Part shown: one piece after another, positions 51,626 to 60,979 of the stretch
Layout: each line of letters opens with the position of its first letter
Numbering within the stretch: the first letter of the stretch is position 1
Source of the DNA: Pseudomaricurvus albidus
GTDB lineage: Bacteria > Pseudomonadota > Gammaproteobacteria > Pseudomonadales > Cellvibrionaceae
Direction of reading: 5' to 3'
Length of the DNA stretch: 64,000 bases
NCBI RefSeq assembly: GCF_018863235.1
Contig: NZ_JAHKRS010000008.1
Location: 1-64,000 of the forward strand
Made by a program: the position numbers and the translations under genes
The notes under the pieces: generated by a model
Seen by the model: only the letters and a program-made list of their open reading frames with translations
Databases searched by the model: none
What the model was told of the DNA's origin: nothing

Positions 51626-51808
51626 TCAGAGACTGCTATCTGCAGCCGTCCCTACTGAGCCCTGAGGATGTGATAGAGCCTGTTCTATCATTTCCTCCGT
51701 GATTGGTATTTCAGCCCCGTCATCGTCAACGATAGCCGCACCGTAGAAGTTAACTTCTTTAGCATCAGAGATGTCTTGCGTGTCTGAGTGTGGGGTACGG
51801 TTCAACAT
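51626..51808 (-). CDS. Small PA1571-like conserved protein
   Basis: 60 residues. The core GAAIVDDDGAEIPITEEMIEQAL resembles the small pseudomonad family typified by PA1571 (GG-x-x-D-x-x-G-x-E-[VI]-PITE-x-MI). AGGT lies six bases before the ATG. Function unknown. Lies convergent to pdxB. Confidence 0.65.
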   Translation of the reverse strand: MLNRTPHSDTQDISDAKEVNFYGAAIVDDDGAEIPITEEMIEQALSHPQGSVGTAADSSL

Positions 51809-52317
51809 GAGATACCTGCGTTTTCATTGGGGGCCACTATAAAGTTGCGCCGTGACAGTTTTATTACATATAGCCAAATAGCATTAGCCGGCTGGCTAAG
51901 TATTGTCAGGCGCATCCCGTTCATCTGTTATTCAGTATAGCCATCAAAACTCGAGCAGGGCTGTGACTCAAGTCGACTCCCTAGAAATAATACGCATAAG
52001 AATTTGTGAGCTATAACAGAATCTTTTCTGTGGGACAGAACGGTGCATTACAGGCACAGTTAGGGGGCTGGCTGGTTAAGATTGATTCTTAATTACTGCT
52101 TTGGGATCCATTTTTTGTTCTATTGTTGTGCGTTTTTGGGGTTGGTAGAGTCAGGCGAAACACGTCCAAAAAGCGCCGTGTCGGTACTGAGCGCCGACAG
52201 AACAAGTGAGATTTGTTAGAATGCGCGCCGGCCTTATGACGGGATTCAGCGGGCGATATCTTATTCAATTTCCATATTTCTGGCCGGTGGTAAGGCTGGC
52301 TAGTGAAGGCTGCAGTG
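51809..52317. other. 509-bp intergenic region
   Basis: No gene is seen. It holds a hairpin TTAGCC-GGCT-GGCTAA at 51886-51901 and a promoter-like sequence at 52194-52222. The remainder is AT-rich and featureless to the eye. A small RNA gene cannot be excluded. Confidence 0.5.
52194..52222 (+). promoter_or_regulatory. Putative sigma-70 promoter of the NAD-kinase-like gene
   Basis: CCGACA at 52194-52199 (four of six bases match TTGACA), 17-bp spacer, TAGAAT at 52217-52222, followed by GCGCGCC. The -10 and GC-rich discriminator are the same as in the tRNA promoter at 58597. Confidence 0.55.
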
Positions 52318-53490
52318 ATGACTAACCCTTTAACACTCGGTTTGATAGTAAACCCCTGGTCGGGCATTGGCGGACCGGCAGGTCTGAAAGGCAGTGACGA
52401 TCGCGCATTGGTCGAGCAGGCTTTGGCCGGCGGAGCAGAGCGTCGGGCTTCCGGACGTGCCCAACGTTGCCTCAAGCAGTTGCACCTTACCGGGGGTGAC
52501 ATGCTGACGGTGCTCACTTGCGGCGGCTCTATGGGAGAGGATGAAGTTCGCGCGGCAGGGTTTGATCCGCAGGTGGTGTTTTCCTGCAGCGAGACTGACA
52601 GTCTGGCAACCGATACACAGCACGCGGCTCGCCTGCTGATGGAAGCCGGAGTTGATCTGCTGTTGTTTGTGGGGGGGGATGGTACGGCCCGGGATATTTG
52701 TGCCGCCGTTGGTGAAAACCTGCCCGTCCTGGGTATTCCTTCGGGTGTGAAGATGCATTCCGGTGTCTTTGCGATCTCGCCGGAGGGGGCGGCTGAAGTG
52801 GTATTGTCCATGATGTCCGGTGATCTGGTGGATCTGCGATTGCAGGAAGTGCGTGACATTGATGAGTCTGCCTTTCGCCAGGGTGTGGTGAAAAGTCGTT
52901 TCTATGGTGAGATGCAGGTGCCGGAGTGTGGTCATTTTGTGCAGAGCACCAAAGACGGTGGACGCGAGGTAGAAGAGCTGGTGCTGGATGATATCGCCGC
53001 AGATTTGCGCGAAAGACTGGAACCCGATGTTTATTATTTGGTGGGTGCAGGCACAACGCCAAGAGCCTTGATGGACGAGCTGCAGCTGCCCAACACCCTG
53101 TTAGGGATCGATGTGATTTGCAATGAGGCATTGGTTGCTGCAGATCTGTCCGGTCAGCAACTGGAAGCATTGCTGCAGGACTTTGAGGGGCAGGTGGTGA
53201 TTATCTTGTCCATTACCGGTGGCCAGGGTTCATTGATTGGCCGCGGCAATCAGCAATTAACCCCGAATGTGTTGATGCGGGCCGGAAGGGAAAACGTTTG
53301 GGTGTTAGCCACCAAAAGTAAAATCAAGGCCTTGTCGGGTCGACCGCTGCTGATGGACAGCAATGATCTTGAGTTGGATAAGGCCTGGCGAGGTTATATT
53401 CCGGTAATCACCGGTTATCACGATCAAATACTCTACCCGCTGGGAACGCATTTTGAGGATTCGGACTCCGCAGGGGAGTTGACCCAGTGA
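52318..53490 (+). CDS. ATP-NAD kinase family protein
   Basis: 390 residues from ATG 52318 (GTG at 52303 also possible). NAD-kinase-like: LGLIVNPWSGIGGPAGLKG, then the phosphate-binding LLLFVGGDGTARDICAAVG (GGDGT), LGIPSGVKMHSGVFA, and VVIILSITGGQGSLIGRGNQQLTP. This is the COG3199 type rather than NadK itself. May phosphorylate NAD or a related diphosphate. The next gene starts inside its last four bases. Confidence 0.85.
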   Translation: MTNPLTLGLIVNPWSGIGGPAGLKGSDDRALVEQALAGGAERRASGRAQRCLKQLHLTGGDMLTVLTCGGSMGEDEVRAAGFDPQVVFSCSETDSLATDTQHAARLLMEAGVDLLLFVGGDGTARDICAAVGENLPVLGIPSGVKMHSGVFAISPEGAAEVVLSMMSGDLVDLRLQEVRDIDESAFRQGVVKSRFYGEMQVPECGHFVQSTKDGGREVEELVLDDIAADLRERLEPDVYYLVGAGTTPRALMDELQLPNTLLGIDVICNEALVAADLSGQQLEALLQDFEGQVVIILSITGGQGSLIGRGNQQLTPNVLMRAGRENVWVLATKSKIKALSGRPLLMDSNDLELDKAWRGYIPVITGYHDQILYPLGTHFEDSDSAGELTQ

Positions 53491-54449
53491 GTATACTGAA
53501 AGAAAAAGTGCAACAGGCTTTAGCTGCGGCAACGGAAAAACAGGAGTCGGGGTCATCCACAGGTTTGGATTCCCAGCGTTTGTTTCATGGCCGGGGCTGT
53601 GTTTATCCCGGTTATGAGCAGGTAACAGTAGATCTCTATGCCCCGGTTCTGTGGGTGACTTTTTTCAAGCCAAACGAAGACGTTGAATTTGAAGAACAGG
53701 TGACTGCTGAGGTGACTGCTCTGGCTCAGGTTTATGGGCTTGAGGCGGTCTTGGTGCAGCGTCGTTACCTGCAGGATTCACCGTCGGAATGTGTGTGGGG
53801 TGTGTTGCCGGAGAACATTTGCGCTCAGCGAGGTTCAGCCAGATTCACCATTCAGTTGGGCGGGCGTCAGAACACCGGATTCTTTTTGGATATGGAGCCC
53901 GGCCGAGAATGGTTGGAGCAGCGGGCAGCGGGTAAGCGAGTGCTCAATCTGTTTGCTTATACCTGTGCCTTTTCAGTCGTGGCGCAGCAGGCCGGTGCCA
54001 GTATGGTCGTCAATGTTGATATGAGTCGTGGCGCGCTGAATCAGGGACGGGAAAATCATCGCTTGAACAATTTGCCGACCGACCCGATTCGCTTTTTACA
54101 GGAAAACATACTCAAGTCCTGGGGGCGCATTCGTCGCCCGGGGCCCTACGATATTGCGATCATTGATCCGCCCAGTTTTCAGCGAGGCAGCTTTGTTGCC
54201 AGTCAGGACTATCGCAAGCTGGTGCGTCGCTTGCCGGAATTTATGGCTCGCGACGGGGATGTACTGCTGTGTCTCAATGCGCCAGAGCTGGGAGAGGATT
54301 TTCTGCGGCAGCTGGTGATGGATGAGTGTCCCGACTGTGAGTTCGTCTCTCGTTTGACACCGTCAGCGGATTTCCCCGATGCGGATCCGGATCAGCAGTT
54401 GAAGCTGATGCACTTTCGCTATTGTCCGCCATCTGCAGACGTCGAGTAA
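53487..54449 (+). CDS. Class I SAM-dependent rRNA-methyltransferase-like protein (RlmI/RlmK type)
   Basis: 320 residues. GRQNTGFFLDMEPGREWL and VLNLFAYTCAFSVVAQQAGA (SAM motif I), VNVDMSRGALNQGRENHRLN, and the catalytic-loop motif YDIAIIDPPSFQRGSF (DPPSF) as in 23S rRNA m5C/m7G enzymes RlmI and RlmKL. The N-terminal PUA domain of RlmI is absent; residues ~30-110 form a different RNA-binding-like region. Translationally coupled to the NAD-kinase-like gene. Confidence 0.88.
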   Translation: MSILKEKVQQALAAATEKQESGSSTGLDSQRLFHGRGCVYPGYEQVTVDLYAPVLWVTFFKPNEDVEFEEQVTAEVTALAQVYGLEAVLVQRRYLQDSPSECVWGVLPENICAQRGSARFTIQLGGRQNTGFFLDMEPGREWLEQRAAGKRVLNLFAYTCAFSVVAQQAGASMVVNVDMSRGALNQGRENHRLNNLPTDPIRFLQENILKSWGRIRRPGPYDIAIIDPPSFQRGSFVASQDYRKLVRRLPEFMARDGDVLLCLNAPELGEDFLRQLVMDECPDCEFVSRLTPSADFPDADPDQQLKLMHFRYCPPSADVE

Positions 54450-54459
54450 CCGCTTGTTC

Positions 54460-54903
54460 TCAGTGATCCTGAGATTGCAGAAACAGGTTGTGCATCGTGC
54501 GACGGATCTGTTGGGAATCGCCGGAACGCAGGGCTTCGCGCAGTTGATGGATATTGGTCTGCTGGGTTTCCAGCACCGATGCGGGAAGCTGCGGATCAAT
54601 ATCGGTAATCAGTGTTGTTGCCGTAGAAGAGAGCAGGGTAAACGCCTTGTGGGTCAGAATGACCTGATCCATGCCCTCCTGGCGAATGGTTTCGCCGTAA
54701 CTCAGATAACCGGATTCGGCCAGCCAGATAGCCGCACCGAAACAGGATTGATGGCGCTCGCTGTGCAGGCCGTATTCATCCGGGGTGTCCGGTCCGCTGA
54801 TGTCTTCCACCAATAGCAGGTTCTTGCGCGGAAAGGAGCGGTACAGCTGCACCAGTATCTTTCCGGCGTCCTTGTAGAAATCATCGATATGAATATCGCC
54901 CAC
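54460..54903 (-). CDS. Conserved hypothetical protein
   Basis: 147 residues, helical and soluble. Distinctive N-terminal half: GDIHIDDFYKDAGKILVQLYRSFPRK, LLLVEDISGPDTPDEYGLHSERH. Proteins of this kind occur in pseudomonads without assigned role (from memory). Convergent with the methyltransferase gene and near the end of the alaA neighbourhood; the start has AGGAGC-like bases a few positions upstream. Confidence 0.7.
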   Translation of the reverse strand: MGDIHIDDFYKDAGKILVQLYRSFPRKNLLLVEDISGPDTPDEYGLHSERHQSCFGAAIWLAESGYLSYGETIRQEGMDQVILTHKAFTLLSSTATTLITDIDPQLPASVLETQQTNIHQLREALRSGDSQQIRRTMHNLFLQSQDH

Positions 54904-54950
54904 GTTCTGCTCCTTTCAGCGGTTGTGCGCCATCATTTGCTTTCAGTGCA

Positions 54951-56177
54951 TTATTGGGCGTAGCGGTCGATAAATTCCGCGAAGCGATTAATCGCCATTT
55001 CGATTTCATCTGCGCGGGGCAGGAATACAATGCGGAAATGATCCGGGTCTTTCCAGTTGAAAGCCGTACCTTCGACCAGTAGAATTTTTTCCTGGATCAG
55101 GAAATCCTGTACCAGCAGTTGATCATCATGAATCTTGTGCATGTTCAGATCAATTTTAGGGAACAGGTACATGGCGCCTTTGGGTTTGACGCAGCTGACA
55201 CCGGGAATGTCGTTGATCTTGTTCCAGGCCATATCCCGCTGCTCCCTCAGGCGACCACCGGGACGGATCAGCTCATTGATGCTCTGGTATCCTCCCAACG
55301 CTGTCTGAATGGCATACATGGCGGGTACGTTGGCGCACAGGCGCATGGATGACAGCATTTCCAGACCTTCAATAAAGCCTTTGGCTCGCTGTTTGGCGCC
55401 ACTGATGACCATCCAGCCGGAACGGAACCCTGCCAGGCGGTAGGTTTTAGACAGGCCATTGAAGCTGATGCACAGCACGTCTTTTGCCAGTCGACCCATG
55501 GGGACAAATTCCGTGTCGTCGTACAGAATCTTGCTGTAGATCTCGTCGGCAAAAATCACCAGATTTTTCTCGCGGGCCAATTCAACAATTTGTTCCAGCA
55601 GCGCTTCACTGTAGACCGCCCCGGTGGGGTTGTTGGGGTTGATGACCACAATGCCGCGGGTCTTGTCGGTTATCTTGGAGCGGATGTCGTCGATGTCCGG
55701 AAACCAGTCTGCCTGCTCGTCACACTGGTAGTGCACGGGGTTGCCCCCGGCCAGATTCACCGCTGCGGTCCACAATGGGTAGTCCGGTGACGGAATCAGC
55801 ATCTCGTCGCCGTTGTTCAGCAGCGCTTGCATGGACATGACAATCAGTTCGCTGACGCCGTTACCGAGAAAAATATCGTTGATCTCGACGCCAGGTACGC
55901 GCATTTGCTGGCATTCCTGCATGATCGCCTTGCGAGCTGAAAACAGGCCGTGGGATTCGCAGTAGCCCTGTGCGTTGCGCAGGTTGTAGATGACGTCCAG
56001 AATGATTTCGTCAGGGGCTTCAAAACCGAACGGTGCCGGGTTGCCAATGTTCAGTTTGAGAACTTTGTGGCCCTCTTCTTCCAGGCGATTGGCGTGTTCC
56101 AGAACGGGTCCACGAATGTCGTAACAGACATCATCCAGTTTGTGAGATTTTTCAATGCTGTGCATTTGCATTACCAT
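54951..56177 (-). CDS. alaA: Glutamate-pyruvate aminotransferase AlaA
   Basis: 408 residues. Near-identical blocks to E. coli AlaA: VCYDIRGPVLEHANRLEEEG, LKLNIGNPAPFGF, IINPNNPTGAVYSE-like VVINPNNPTGAVYSE, PLP lysine in SFNGLSKTYRLAGFRSGW, and LCANVPAMYAIQTALGGYQS. Makes alanine from pyruvate and glutamate. ATGs at 56177, 56171 and 56165 are all possible; the last gives the E. coli-like opening (MHSIEKSHK), and none has a clear ribosome site. Confidence 0.96.
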   Translation of the reverse strand: MVMQMHSIEKSHKLDDVCYDIRGPVLEHANRLEEEGHKVLKLNIGNPAPFGFEAPDEIILDVIYNLRNAQGYCESHGLFSARKAIMQECQQMRVPGVEINDIFLGNGVSELIVMSMQALLNNGDEMLIPSPDYPLWTAAVNLAGGNPVHYQCDEQADWFPDIDDIRSKITDKTRGIVVINPNNPTGAVYSEALLEQIVELAREKNLVIFADEIYSKILYDDTEFVPMGRLAKDVLCISFNGLSKTYRLAGFRSGWMVISGAKQRAKGFIEGLEMLSSMRLCANVPAMYAIQTALGGYQSINELIRPGGRLREQRDMAWNKINDIPGVSCVKPKGAMYLFPKIDLNMHKIHDDQLLVQDFLIQEKILLVEGTAFNWKDPDHFRIVFLPRADEIEMAINRFAEFIDRYAQ

Positions 56178-56353
56178 CGTACGGTCAACGAAAAATTGGT
56201 TAAGGCCTGCTACCTGCGAATTTTGGCTGTCAGTATATTGCGGTAGATCCTGTCAGAGAGGGTTGAACCCGGAATCTGCGGGGCCGAGATGTAACTGAGC
56301 GAGATGCTACTGAGAAAGCCGCCTTAAGTCATTAAGAATAAACGGACCGAATT

Positions 56354-56779
56354 ATGTCAGATCACCCAGAAAAAAACGATGACCTCCGCCAAAACGAAAT
56401 CTGGCGGGACAAACTGACTCCAGAGCAGTACCACGTCTGCCGTGAGAAGGGCACAGAGCGGGCTTTTACCGGTGAATACTGGCAAACCACCACGCCGGGG
56501 CAGTATTTGTGCCGCTGTTGTGGTGAACCGCTGTTTGAGTCTGAAACCAAGTTTGACGCCGGTTGTGGCTGGCCCAGTTTTTACCAGCCGTTGGCAGAAG
56601 AGGCGATCACGGAAGAGCGAGATACCAGTCATGGGATGATTCGCACCGAAGTGACCTGCAGCAAGTGCGGTTGTCATCTGGGGCATGTGTTTCCCGATGG
56701 CCCGGCGCCAACGGGGTTGCGATATTGTATTAACTCGGCCTCCGTGAAGTTGGATCCTGCGGATGAAAGAGCGTCCTGA
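56354..56779 (+). CDS. msrB: Peptide-methionine (R)-S-oxide reductase MsrB
   Basis: 141 residues. Zinc cysteines in CRCCGEPLF and [20 protein letters not shown] substrate motif, and catalytic Cys in [12 protein letters not shown]. Repairs methionine-R-sulfoxide. The next gene begins within its 3' end. Confidence 0.95.
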   Translation: MSDHPEKNDDLRQNEIWRDKLTPEQYHVCREKGTERAFTGEYWQTTTPGQYLCRCCGEPLFESETKFDAGCGWPSFYQPLAEEAITEERDTSHGMIRTEVTCSKCGCHLGHVFPDGPAPTGLRYCINSASVKLDPADERAS

Positions 56780-57494
56780 GAAGGACCGTCAAGGAGAGCC
56801 CCAGGCTGAAAGCATGAGAACATTTCACTCGATTTATGAAACGGCCGTCCTGCACAAGGGGGGCGAGGCGGCTGTGGAAGCCAATCTGCCCAAATTGCGC
56901 AGTCCGGACCAGCTAAAGCAGTTAACCGATGACCGTTATTTGTCGGACATCAGCCGTCGGATCTTTCGTGCCGGCTTAAAGCACTCCATGGTGGATGGTA
57001 AATGGCCCGCCTTTGAAGAAGTCTTTTTCGGCTTTGATCCCTACCGGGTAGCCATGATGTCTGATGAAGAGCTGGAGGCCTTGACCCACGAGCCCCGGAT
57101 CATTCGCCACTTTGGCAAAATTAAGGCCGTGCGGGCAAATGCTGTGTGGGTGCTGGATGTTGCCAGGGAGTATTCATCTTTTGGTTCTATGGTTGCTGAC
57201 TGGCCGGTGGAGCATATTGTCGATCTGTGGGTGCTGATGAAAAAGCAGGGCACCCAGCTGGGAGGTCAGTCGGCATCCCGTTTCTTGCGGATGGTGGGAA
57301 AAGACGGGTTTCTGCTCACCGATGATGTGGTGAATGTGCTGAAAGCGGAGGGTATTGTCGACAAACTGCCAACCAGCAAGCGGGATTTGCAGAAGGTGCA
57401 GGAGGCATTCAACCAGTGGCATGCCGAAAGCGGCCGGCCGATGGCGGAAATCAGCCGTATCATCTCGTTTACGACCAACAGTGACATCATCTAG
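56763..57494 (+). CDS. DNA-3-methyladenine glycosylase I family protein
   Basis: 243 residues from ATG 56763, overlapping msrB by 17 bp; the ATG at 56814 ([12 protein letters not shown]) is an equally likely start. Contains a helix-hairpin-helix glycosylase pattern: [53 protein letters not shown] and [25 protein letters not shown]. It is the Tag-like group but diverges from E. coli Tag, whose C-terminal zinc histidines are not seen. Confidence 0.85.
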   Translation: MKERPEKDRQGEPQAESMRTFHSIYETAVLHKGGEAAVEANLPKLRSPDQLKQLTDDRYLSDISRRIFRAGLKHSMVDGKWPAFEEVFFGFDPYRVAMMSDEELEALTHEPRIIRHFGKIKAVRANAVWVLDVAREYSSFGSMVADWPVEHIVDLWVLMKKQGTQLGGQSASRFLRMVGKDGFLLTDDVVNVLKAEGIVDKLPTSKRDLQKVQEAFNQWHAESGRPMAEISRIISFTTNSDII

Positions 57495-57518
57495 GCATGT
57501 TGGCGGCGGGTGCGGCGA

Positions 57519-58295
57519 TTAATCGTACACCGCTTTTTTCTTCCAGTTGACGTCGGCCTCGAACTCTTCCCACTCGCCAGATTGTGGACCGGCTTGTTTA
57601 CCCGGCTGCCCTTTGGGATCTTGCTGGGCGACTTGCTGCTCCAGCTTGGCGATCACATCATTGAGCTGCAGGATCTGTTTCTGGTAATTCACTTCACCGC
57701 TCTCTTTGGCTAACAGCTTTTTCGCGAGGGTGTAAAAGTGAATTGCCAATCGTTCTTTTTGGCTGTTCAGGGCTTGTTTGGCGTTCAGTATGTGATTATC
57801 AACGGTGATCTGAACCTGCAAGCGCTTAATCTGACTGGTGTATTGCTGCAACTGTGCTTCGCTGAGTTTACCCGCATTTTTCAGTTGCCCAAGATAGTTG
57901 GTCAGGGCCTGGAGCAGCGATTGAACCTCTTTGACTTGCTGAGAGCTGTTGAGGGTAGTGCGTTTCTTGGAGGCTGGTTGCTGACGCAGCTCATTGAGTT
58001 GCTTGCTGAACAGGGTTAATTCGTCGACATGGGTCGTGATTTTGGGTTCCAGATGGGTCAGTTTCTCGCAGGCATCGATCAGGCTTTGATACACCAGCAG
58101 GTTGAGTTCTTTTGGCAGAAATCCTGCCGGGAAGCCACTGGCCATATATTTGAAGTCTCTAAGCCGCAGCTTGCAGGCAGTGAGCTGCCGTTGGCGTTGT
58201 TTGCGCTTGCGTTCCATCGTCTGGGAGATAAAGGCGTAGGCGACCAGTATCACCAGGATGACAATAATGATGGCAATGATAGCGGTAGAAGACAT
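57519..58295 (-). CDS. Membrane-anchored coiled-coil protein
   Basis: 258 residues from ATG 58295; the longer ORF would push the hydrophobic start inside. N-terminal membrane anchor SSTAIIAIIIVILVILVAYAFI (~2-22), a basic stretch (RKRKQRQRQ), and long helices with coiled-coil character to ~235, ending in a polar, Gly/Pro/Gln-rich tail (QQDPKGQPGKQAGP). Function unknown; topology resembles N-anchored cytoplasmic scaffold proteins. Convergent with the glycosylase gene. Confidence 0.75.
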   Translation of the reverse strand: MSSTAIIAIIIVILVILVAYAFISQTMERKRKQRQRQLTACKLRLRDFKYMASGFPAGFLPKELNLLVYQSLIDACEKLTHLEPKITTHVDELTLFSKQLNELRQQPASKKRTTLNSSQQVKEVQSLLQALTNYLGQLKNAGKLSEAQLQQYTSQIKRLQVQITVDNHILNAKQALNSQKERLAIHFYTLAKKLLAKESGEVNYQKQILQLNDVIAKLEQQVAQQDPKGQPGKQAGPQSGEWEEFEADVNWKKKAVYD

Positions 58296-58677
58296 GGAAT
58301 CCGGACTCGTAATGGTGAACCTTTGTATAGGTATCGGCCTGAAACCGGCAGACATGAGGTCTTCTCGCAAACCCCGTCCTGGCGCAGGCCGTCCAGCTTT
58401 CTAAAATTAATGATTTAGGCGTCAGTGTACCCGATAATTTGTCAAAAGGTATCCGTTGGCGTCTCGTGAGCTGATCAGCGGCGGGTTTCAAGTGGTTGAC
58501 GGTTGTGAGCTGTTTGTCGTGAGGACGCGTTTTCGAGCTCTGGGACAAGGTGATCTAAGTCCTTGTATAAAAACTGAAAAAAATGACACAAGTATATTGA
58601 CAGGGGTGCGTCCGCTACTTAGAATGCGCCCCACTTCTGAAGACGACGCCACACAGGCAAGTCTGGGAAGGTCCAGG
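58296..58677. other. Intergenic region upstream of the tRNA cluster
   Basis: Carries the tRNA promoter (58597-58625) and an AT-rich upstream segment (AAAACTGAAAAAAATGACAC at 58571-58590) suitable as an UP element. The rest, about 280 bp, shows nothing recognisable. Confidence 0.6.
58597..58625 (+). promoter_or_regulatory. Strong sigma-70 promoter of the tRNA cluster
   Basis: TTGACA (58597-58602), 17-bp spacer, TAGAAT (58620-58625), then a GC-rich discriminator GCGCC typical of stringently controlled stable-RNA promoters. The A-tract-rich segment immediately upstream may act as an UP element. The start is expected near 58632, about 46 bases ahead of the first tRNA. Confidence 0.88.
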
Positions 58678-58753
58678 GTCCCCTTCGTCTAGAGGCCTAG
58701 GACACCGCCCTTTCACGGCGGTAACAGGGGTTCGACTCCCCTAGGGGACGCCA
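58678..58753 (+). tRNA. tRNA-Glu (UUC), copy 1
   Basis: 76 nt with encoded CCA. Acceptor GTCCCCT pairs with AGGGGAC; anticodon loop CTTTCAC gives UUC; T arm GGGGTTCGACTCCCC. Followed two bases later by tRNA-Gly. Confidence 0.97.
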
Positions 58754-58755
58754 TT

Positions 58756-58831
<76 letters not shown>

Positions 58832-58838
58832 AATTTTT

Positions 58839-58868
58839 AAAGCCGCAGATATTTTCTGCGGCTTTTCT
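58839..58868 (+). terminator. Rho-independent terminator after the first tRNA pair
   Basis: AAAGCCGCAGA (58839-58849) and TCTGCGGCTTT (58855-58865) form an 11-bp stem with a five-base loop, followed by TCTTTCC. If it works fully, the second pair needs its own promoter, which I do not see; partial read-through is more likely. Confidence 0.8.
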
Positions 58869-58912
58869 TTCCTAGGAAAGAAATTTTCCGGTTTTTGACC
58901 GGTACAGTTTCT

Positions 58913-58988
58913 GTCCCCTTCGTCTAGAGGCCTAGGACACCGCCCTTTCACGGCGGTAACAGGGGTTCGACTCCCCTAGGGGACGCCA
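58913..58988 (+). tRNA. tRNA-Glu (UUC), copy 2
   Basis: Identical over 76 nt to the copy at 58678, including CCA. The 5' flank (GGTACAGTTTCT) differs, so the duplication covers little more than the tRNA itself. Confidence 0.97.
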
Positions 58989-58993
58989 TCTTC

Positions 58994-59018
58994 AAGCCGG
59001 CCACGTCTGTGGCGGCTT
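58994..59018 (+). other. Hairpin between tRNA-Glu copy 2 and tRNA-Gly copy 2
   Basis: AAGCC-G-GCCAC gtct GTGGC-GGCTT: ten pairs with one bulged base. It may guide RNase processing of the precursor; it lacks a T-run for termination. Confidence 0.55.
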
Positions 59019-59021
59019 TAT

Positions 59022-59189
<168 letters not shown>

Positions 59190-59231
59190 CGCGACATCCT
59201 TGTCGCTCACCCTGCGGGCAGCAAAGCTGTG

Positions 59232-59253
59232 TCAAAAGGCTCCTGCCTTTTGA
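59232..59253 (+). terminator. Hairpin, possible terminator of the tRNA operon
   Basis: Perfect nine-base arms TCAAAAGGC and GCCTTTTGA with loop TCCT. The stem has only three GC pairs but is symmetrical, with A-run and T-run inside the arms. Confidence 0.5.
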
Positions 59254-59355
59254 TCCCGCTCCAAATTAAGATCCATCTAGTTTTGACGTAGATTGTTTCC
59301 TGAACTCTACCCGTTCCGGGCAGGGGCGGGAACCGAGCCTGCGTCTTGCCGCATT
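59254..59355 (+). repeat. Duplicated tRNA-Gly 3' flank, copy B
   Basis: Begins with TCCCGCTCCA, the 3' end of tRNA-Gly without the rest of the gene, and continues as copy A. This is a tRNA-end scar rather than a functional tRNA. Confidence 0.85.
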
Positions 59356-59530
59356 TAATCTTTTTTCTGTTCATGTGTGACTCTCTTCTCGCCTGATGTA
59401 TATACAGCCCTTAGCCGGCTCTGACCTCGGTTTATTCAGCTAAACTCAACAGGGTTCGCTCTCTCGGTTACTTCCTGTTTGCTGACTTTTGTTGAGCTGC
59501 GATTTCACTGAAGCTGGTTTGGGCACGTTT

Positions 59531-60979
59531 ATGGAAAAATATGCGACTTCTCATGAAGGGGTGTCTGCGGCTGCTTTCCTGCCTCGGGAGCGCCATGATC
59601 GGCGTTCGCCTCGCATTAAGGTGTTTGTCATCGTCTTGCTATTTTGCCTGGTGGCGGGTTTTTCAGTGCTGTTGTTTTTGAACCCTGTTTATCGCAGTAG
59701 TGCGAATCTGCTTATCTCGGCGCCTGTGGCCATCGATCAGGGGGGGGTAGAGGCTGATGTTCAGCAGGTGGCGATTCAGCGGGAAGTCTTGCTGAGTGAC
59801 AAGCTGCTGGAGCGCACGATTCGGCGGGCTCAGTCTGCCGGTCTTTCTGAGATGTCAGTGAGTGATGTTCGGCCGCTGTTGAAGGCATTGCCGGTTGAGG
59901 GCACAAACCTGATGGATTTGTCGGCAGAAGGCAGTGATGAGGAGGCTTTACCTGTTTTAGTCCACAGCTGGGTGCAGGAGTATCTGGCGATGCGGGCGGA
60001 TGACGTAAGGCGCAATGTGCAGCAAACCAAAAGTTCTGTCGAGCAGGAACTGGAGCAGATTTCGACACAGGTGACGGCTGCGCGCGAGGCGCTGGATGCG
60101 TTCCGTGAGGAGCACAATATTGTCTCTGCCGAGCGTGAGGAAAATGAGGCGCTATCCAGATTGCGTGGACTCAACACGTCCCTCAATGCGGCGATGGAGG
60201 CTGAAGTCACTGCCAGATCGCAGCTGGAGGAGGTTCAGGCGGCAAGGGAGCAGGGAAGGCTGTTGGTCGCTCCGAGTCAGCAGGAGTATGTGAATGACCT
60301 GCAGAACCGTTTAAACGCCCAGAGAGCCAGGTTGGCTGTGCTGGAGCAGCGCTACACCAGAGATTACATCAATTTAAAGCCTGAGTTACGGCAGATTCCC
60401 GAAGATGTTGAGGCGCTGGAGAAAGAGTTGCGAAATATTCAGGCCTCAGCAACCCGCCGGGCTTTGAATGAGGCTGAGCAAGAGTACGAACGGGCCCAGC
60501 GTGTGGCGAAGAATTTGCGTGAAGAGTTCGCGGCGCGAAAAGCGGAAGCAAGAGAAATTACGGCGGTTTTCACCGAGCATGAAGCTCTGGTTACGGATCT
60601 GGAAGAGTTGGAGCAGCTGAGTCGCGATACGCTGACCAGGCTGGCGCAACTGGAAGCGCGTCAGTTTGATCGGCAGGCTCAGGTCACGGTGATTGCCGAG
60701 GCCAGCAGTGCTTTCCGGATTTGGCCCGATTACGGACGGTTGAGCCTCTATATCGTCGCAGGCTCCCTGGCCGCGGCGATCTTTTGTGTCTGGCTGATGA
60801 GCTGGCTGTTGGGCAGGCGCGAGCAGGGGGGCATTACGCTCAGTGGTGTTCACATCCACCCCGGTTCACCCGGGGAAGCGCTCAGCTACGAGCGCGCAAT
60901 TCGGGAGTCGCTGGAGCATCGCAGCGAGTCATCACTGGAAGATCAGTCGCGGGGACGCCCGGACTCATCCTCTGGCTAG
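59531..60979 (+). CDS. Wzz/GumC-like polysaccharide chain-length/co-polymerase protein
   Basis: 482 residues from ATG 59531 (the longest ORF adds 14 unlikely residues). Two membrane helices, ~32-52 (VFVIVLLFCLVAGFSVLLFL) and ~415-440 (LYIVAGSLAAAIFCVWLMSWLL), enclose a ~360-residue periplasmic part with long coiled coils (~140-220, ~240-380). NPVYRSSANLLIS after helix 1 and FRIWPDYGRLSLY before helix 2 fit the Wzz/GNVR group. No tyrosine-kinase domain follows and no glycosyltransferase or export genes are adjacent, so it is an orphan. Could assist exopolysaccharide or surface-protein export. Confidence 0.8.
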   Translation: MEKYATSHEGVSAAAFLPRERHDRRSPRIKVFVIVLLFCLVAGFSVLLFLNPVYRSSANLLISAPVAIDQGGVEADVQQVAIQREVLLSDKLLERTIRRAQSAGLSEMSVSDVRPLLKALPVEGTNLMDLSAEGSDEEALPVLVHSWVQEYLAMRADDVRRNVQQTKSSVEQELEQISTQVTAAREALDAFREEHNIVSAEREENEALSRLRGLNTSLNAAMEAEVTARSQLEEVQAAREQGRLLVAPSQQEYVNDLQNRLNAQRARLAVLEQRYTRDYINLKPELRQIPEDVEALEKELRNIQASATRRALNEAEQEYERAQRVAKNLREEFAARKAEAREITAVFTEHEALVTDLEELEQLSRDTLTRLAQLEARQFDRQAQVTVIAEASSAFRIWPDYGRLSLYIVAGSLAAAIFCVWLMSWLLGRREQGGITLSGVHIHPGSPGEALSYERAIRESLEHRSESSLEDQSRGRPDSSSG

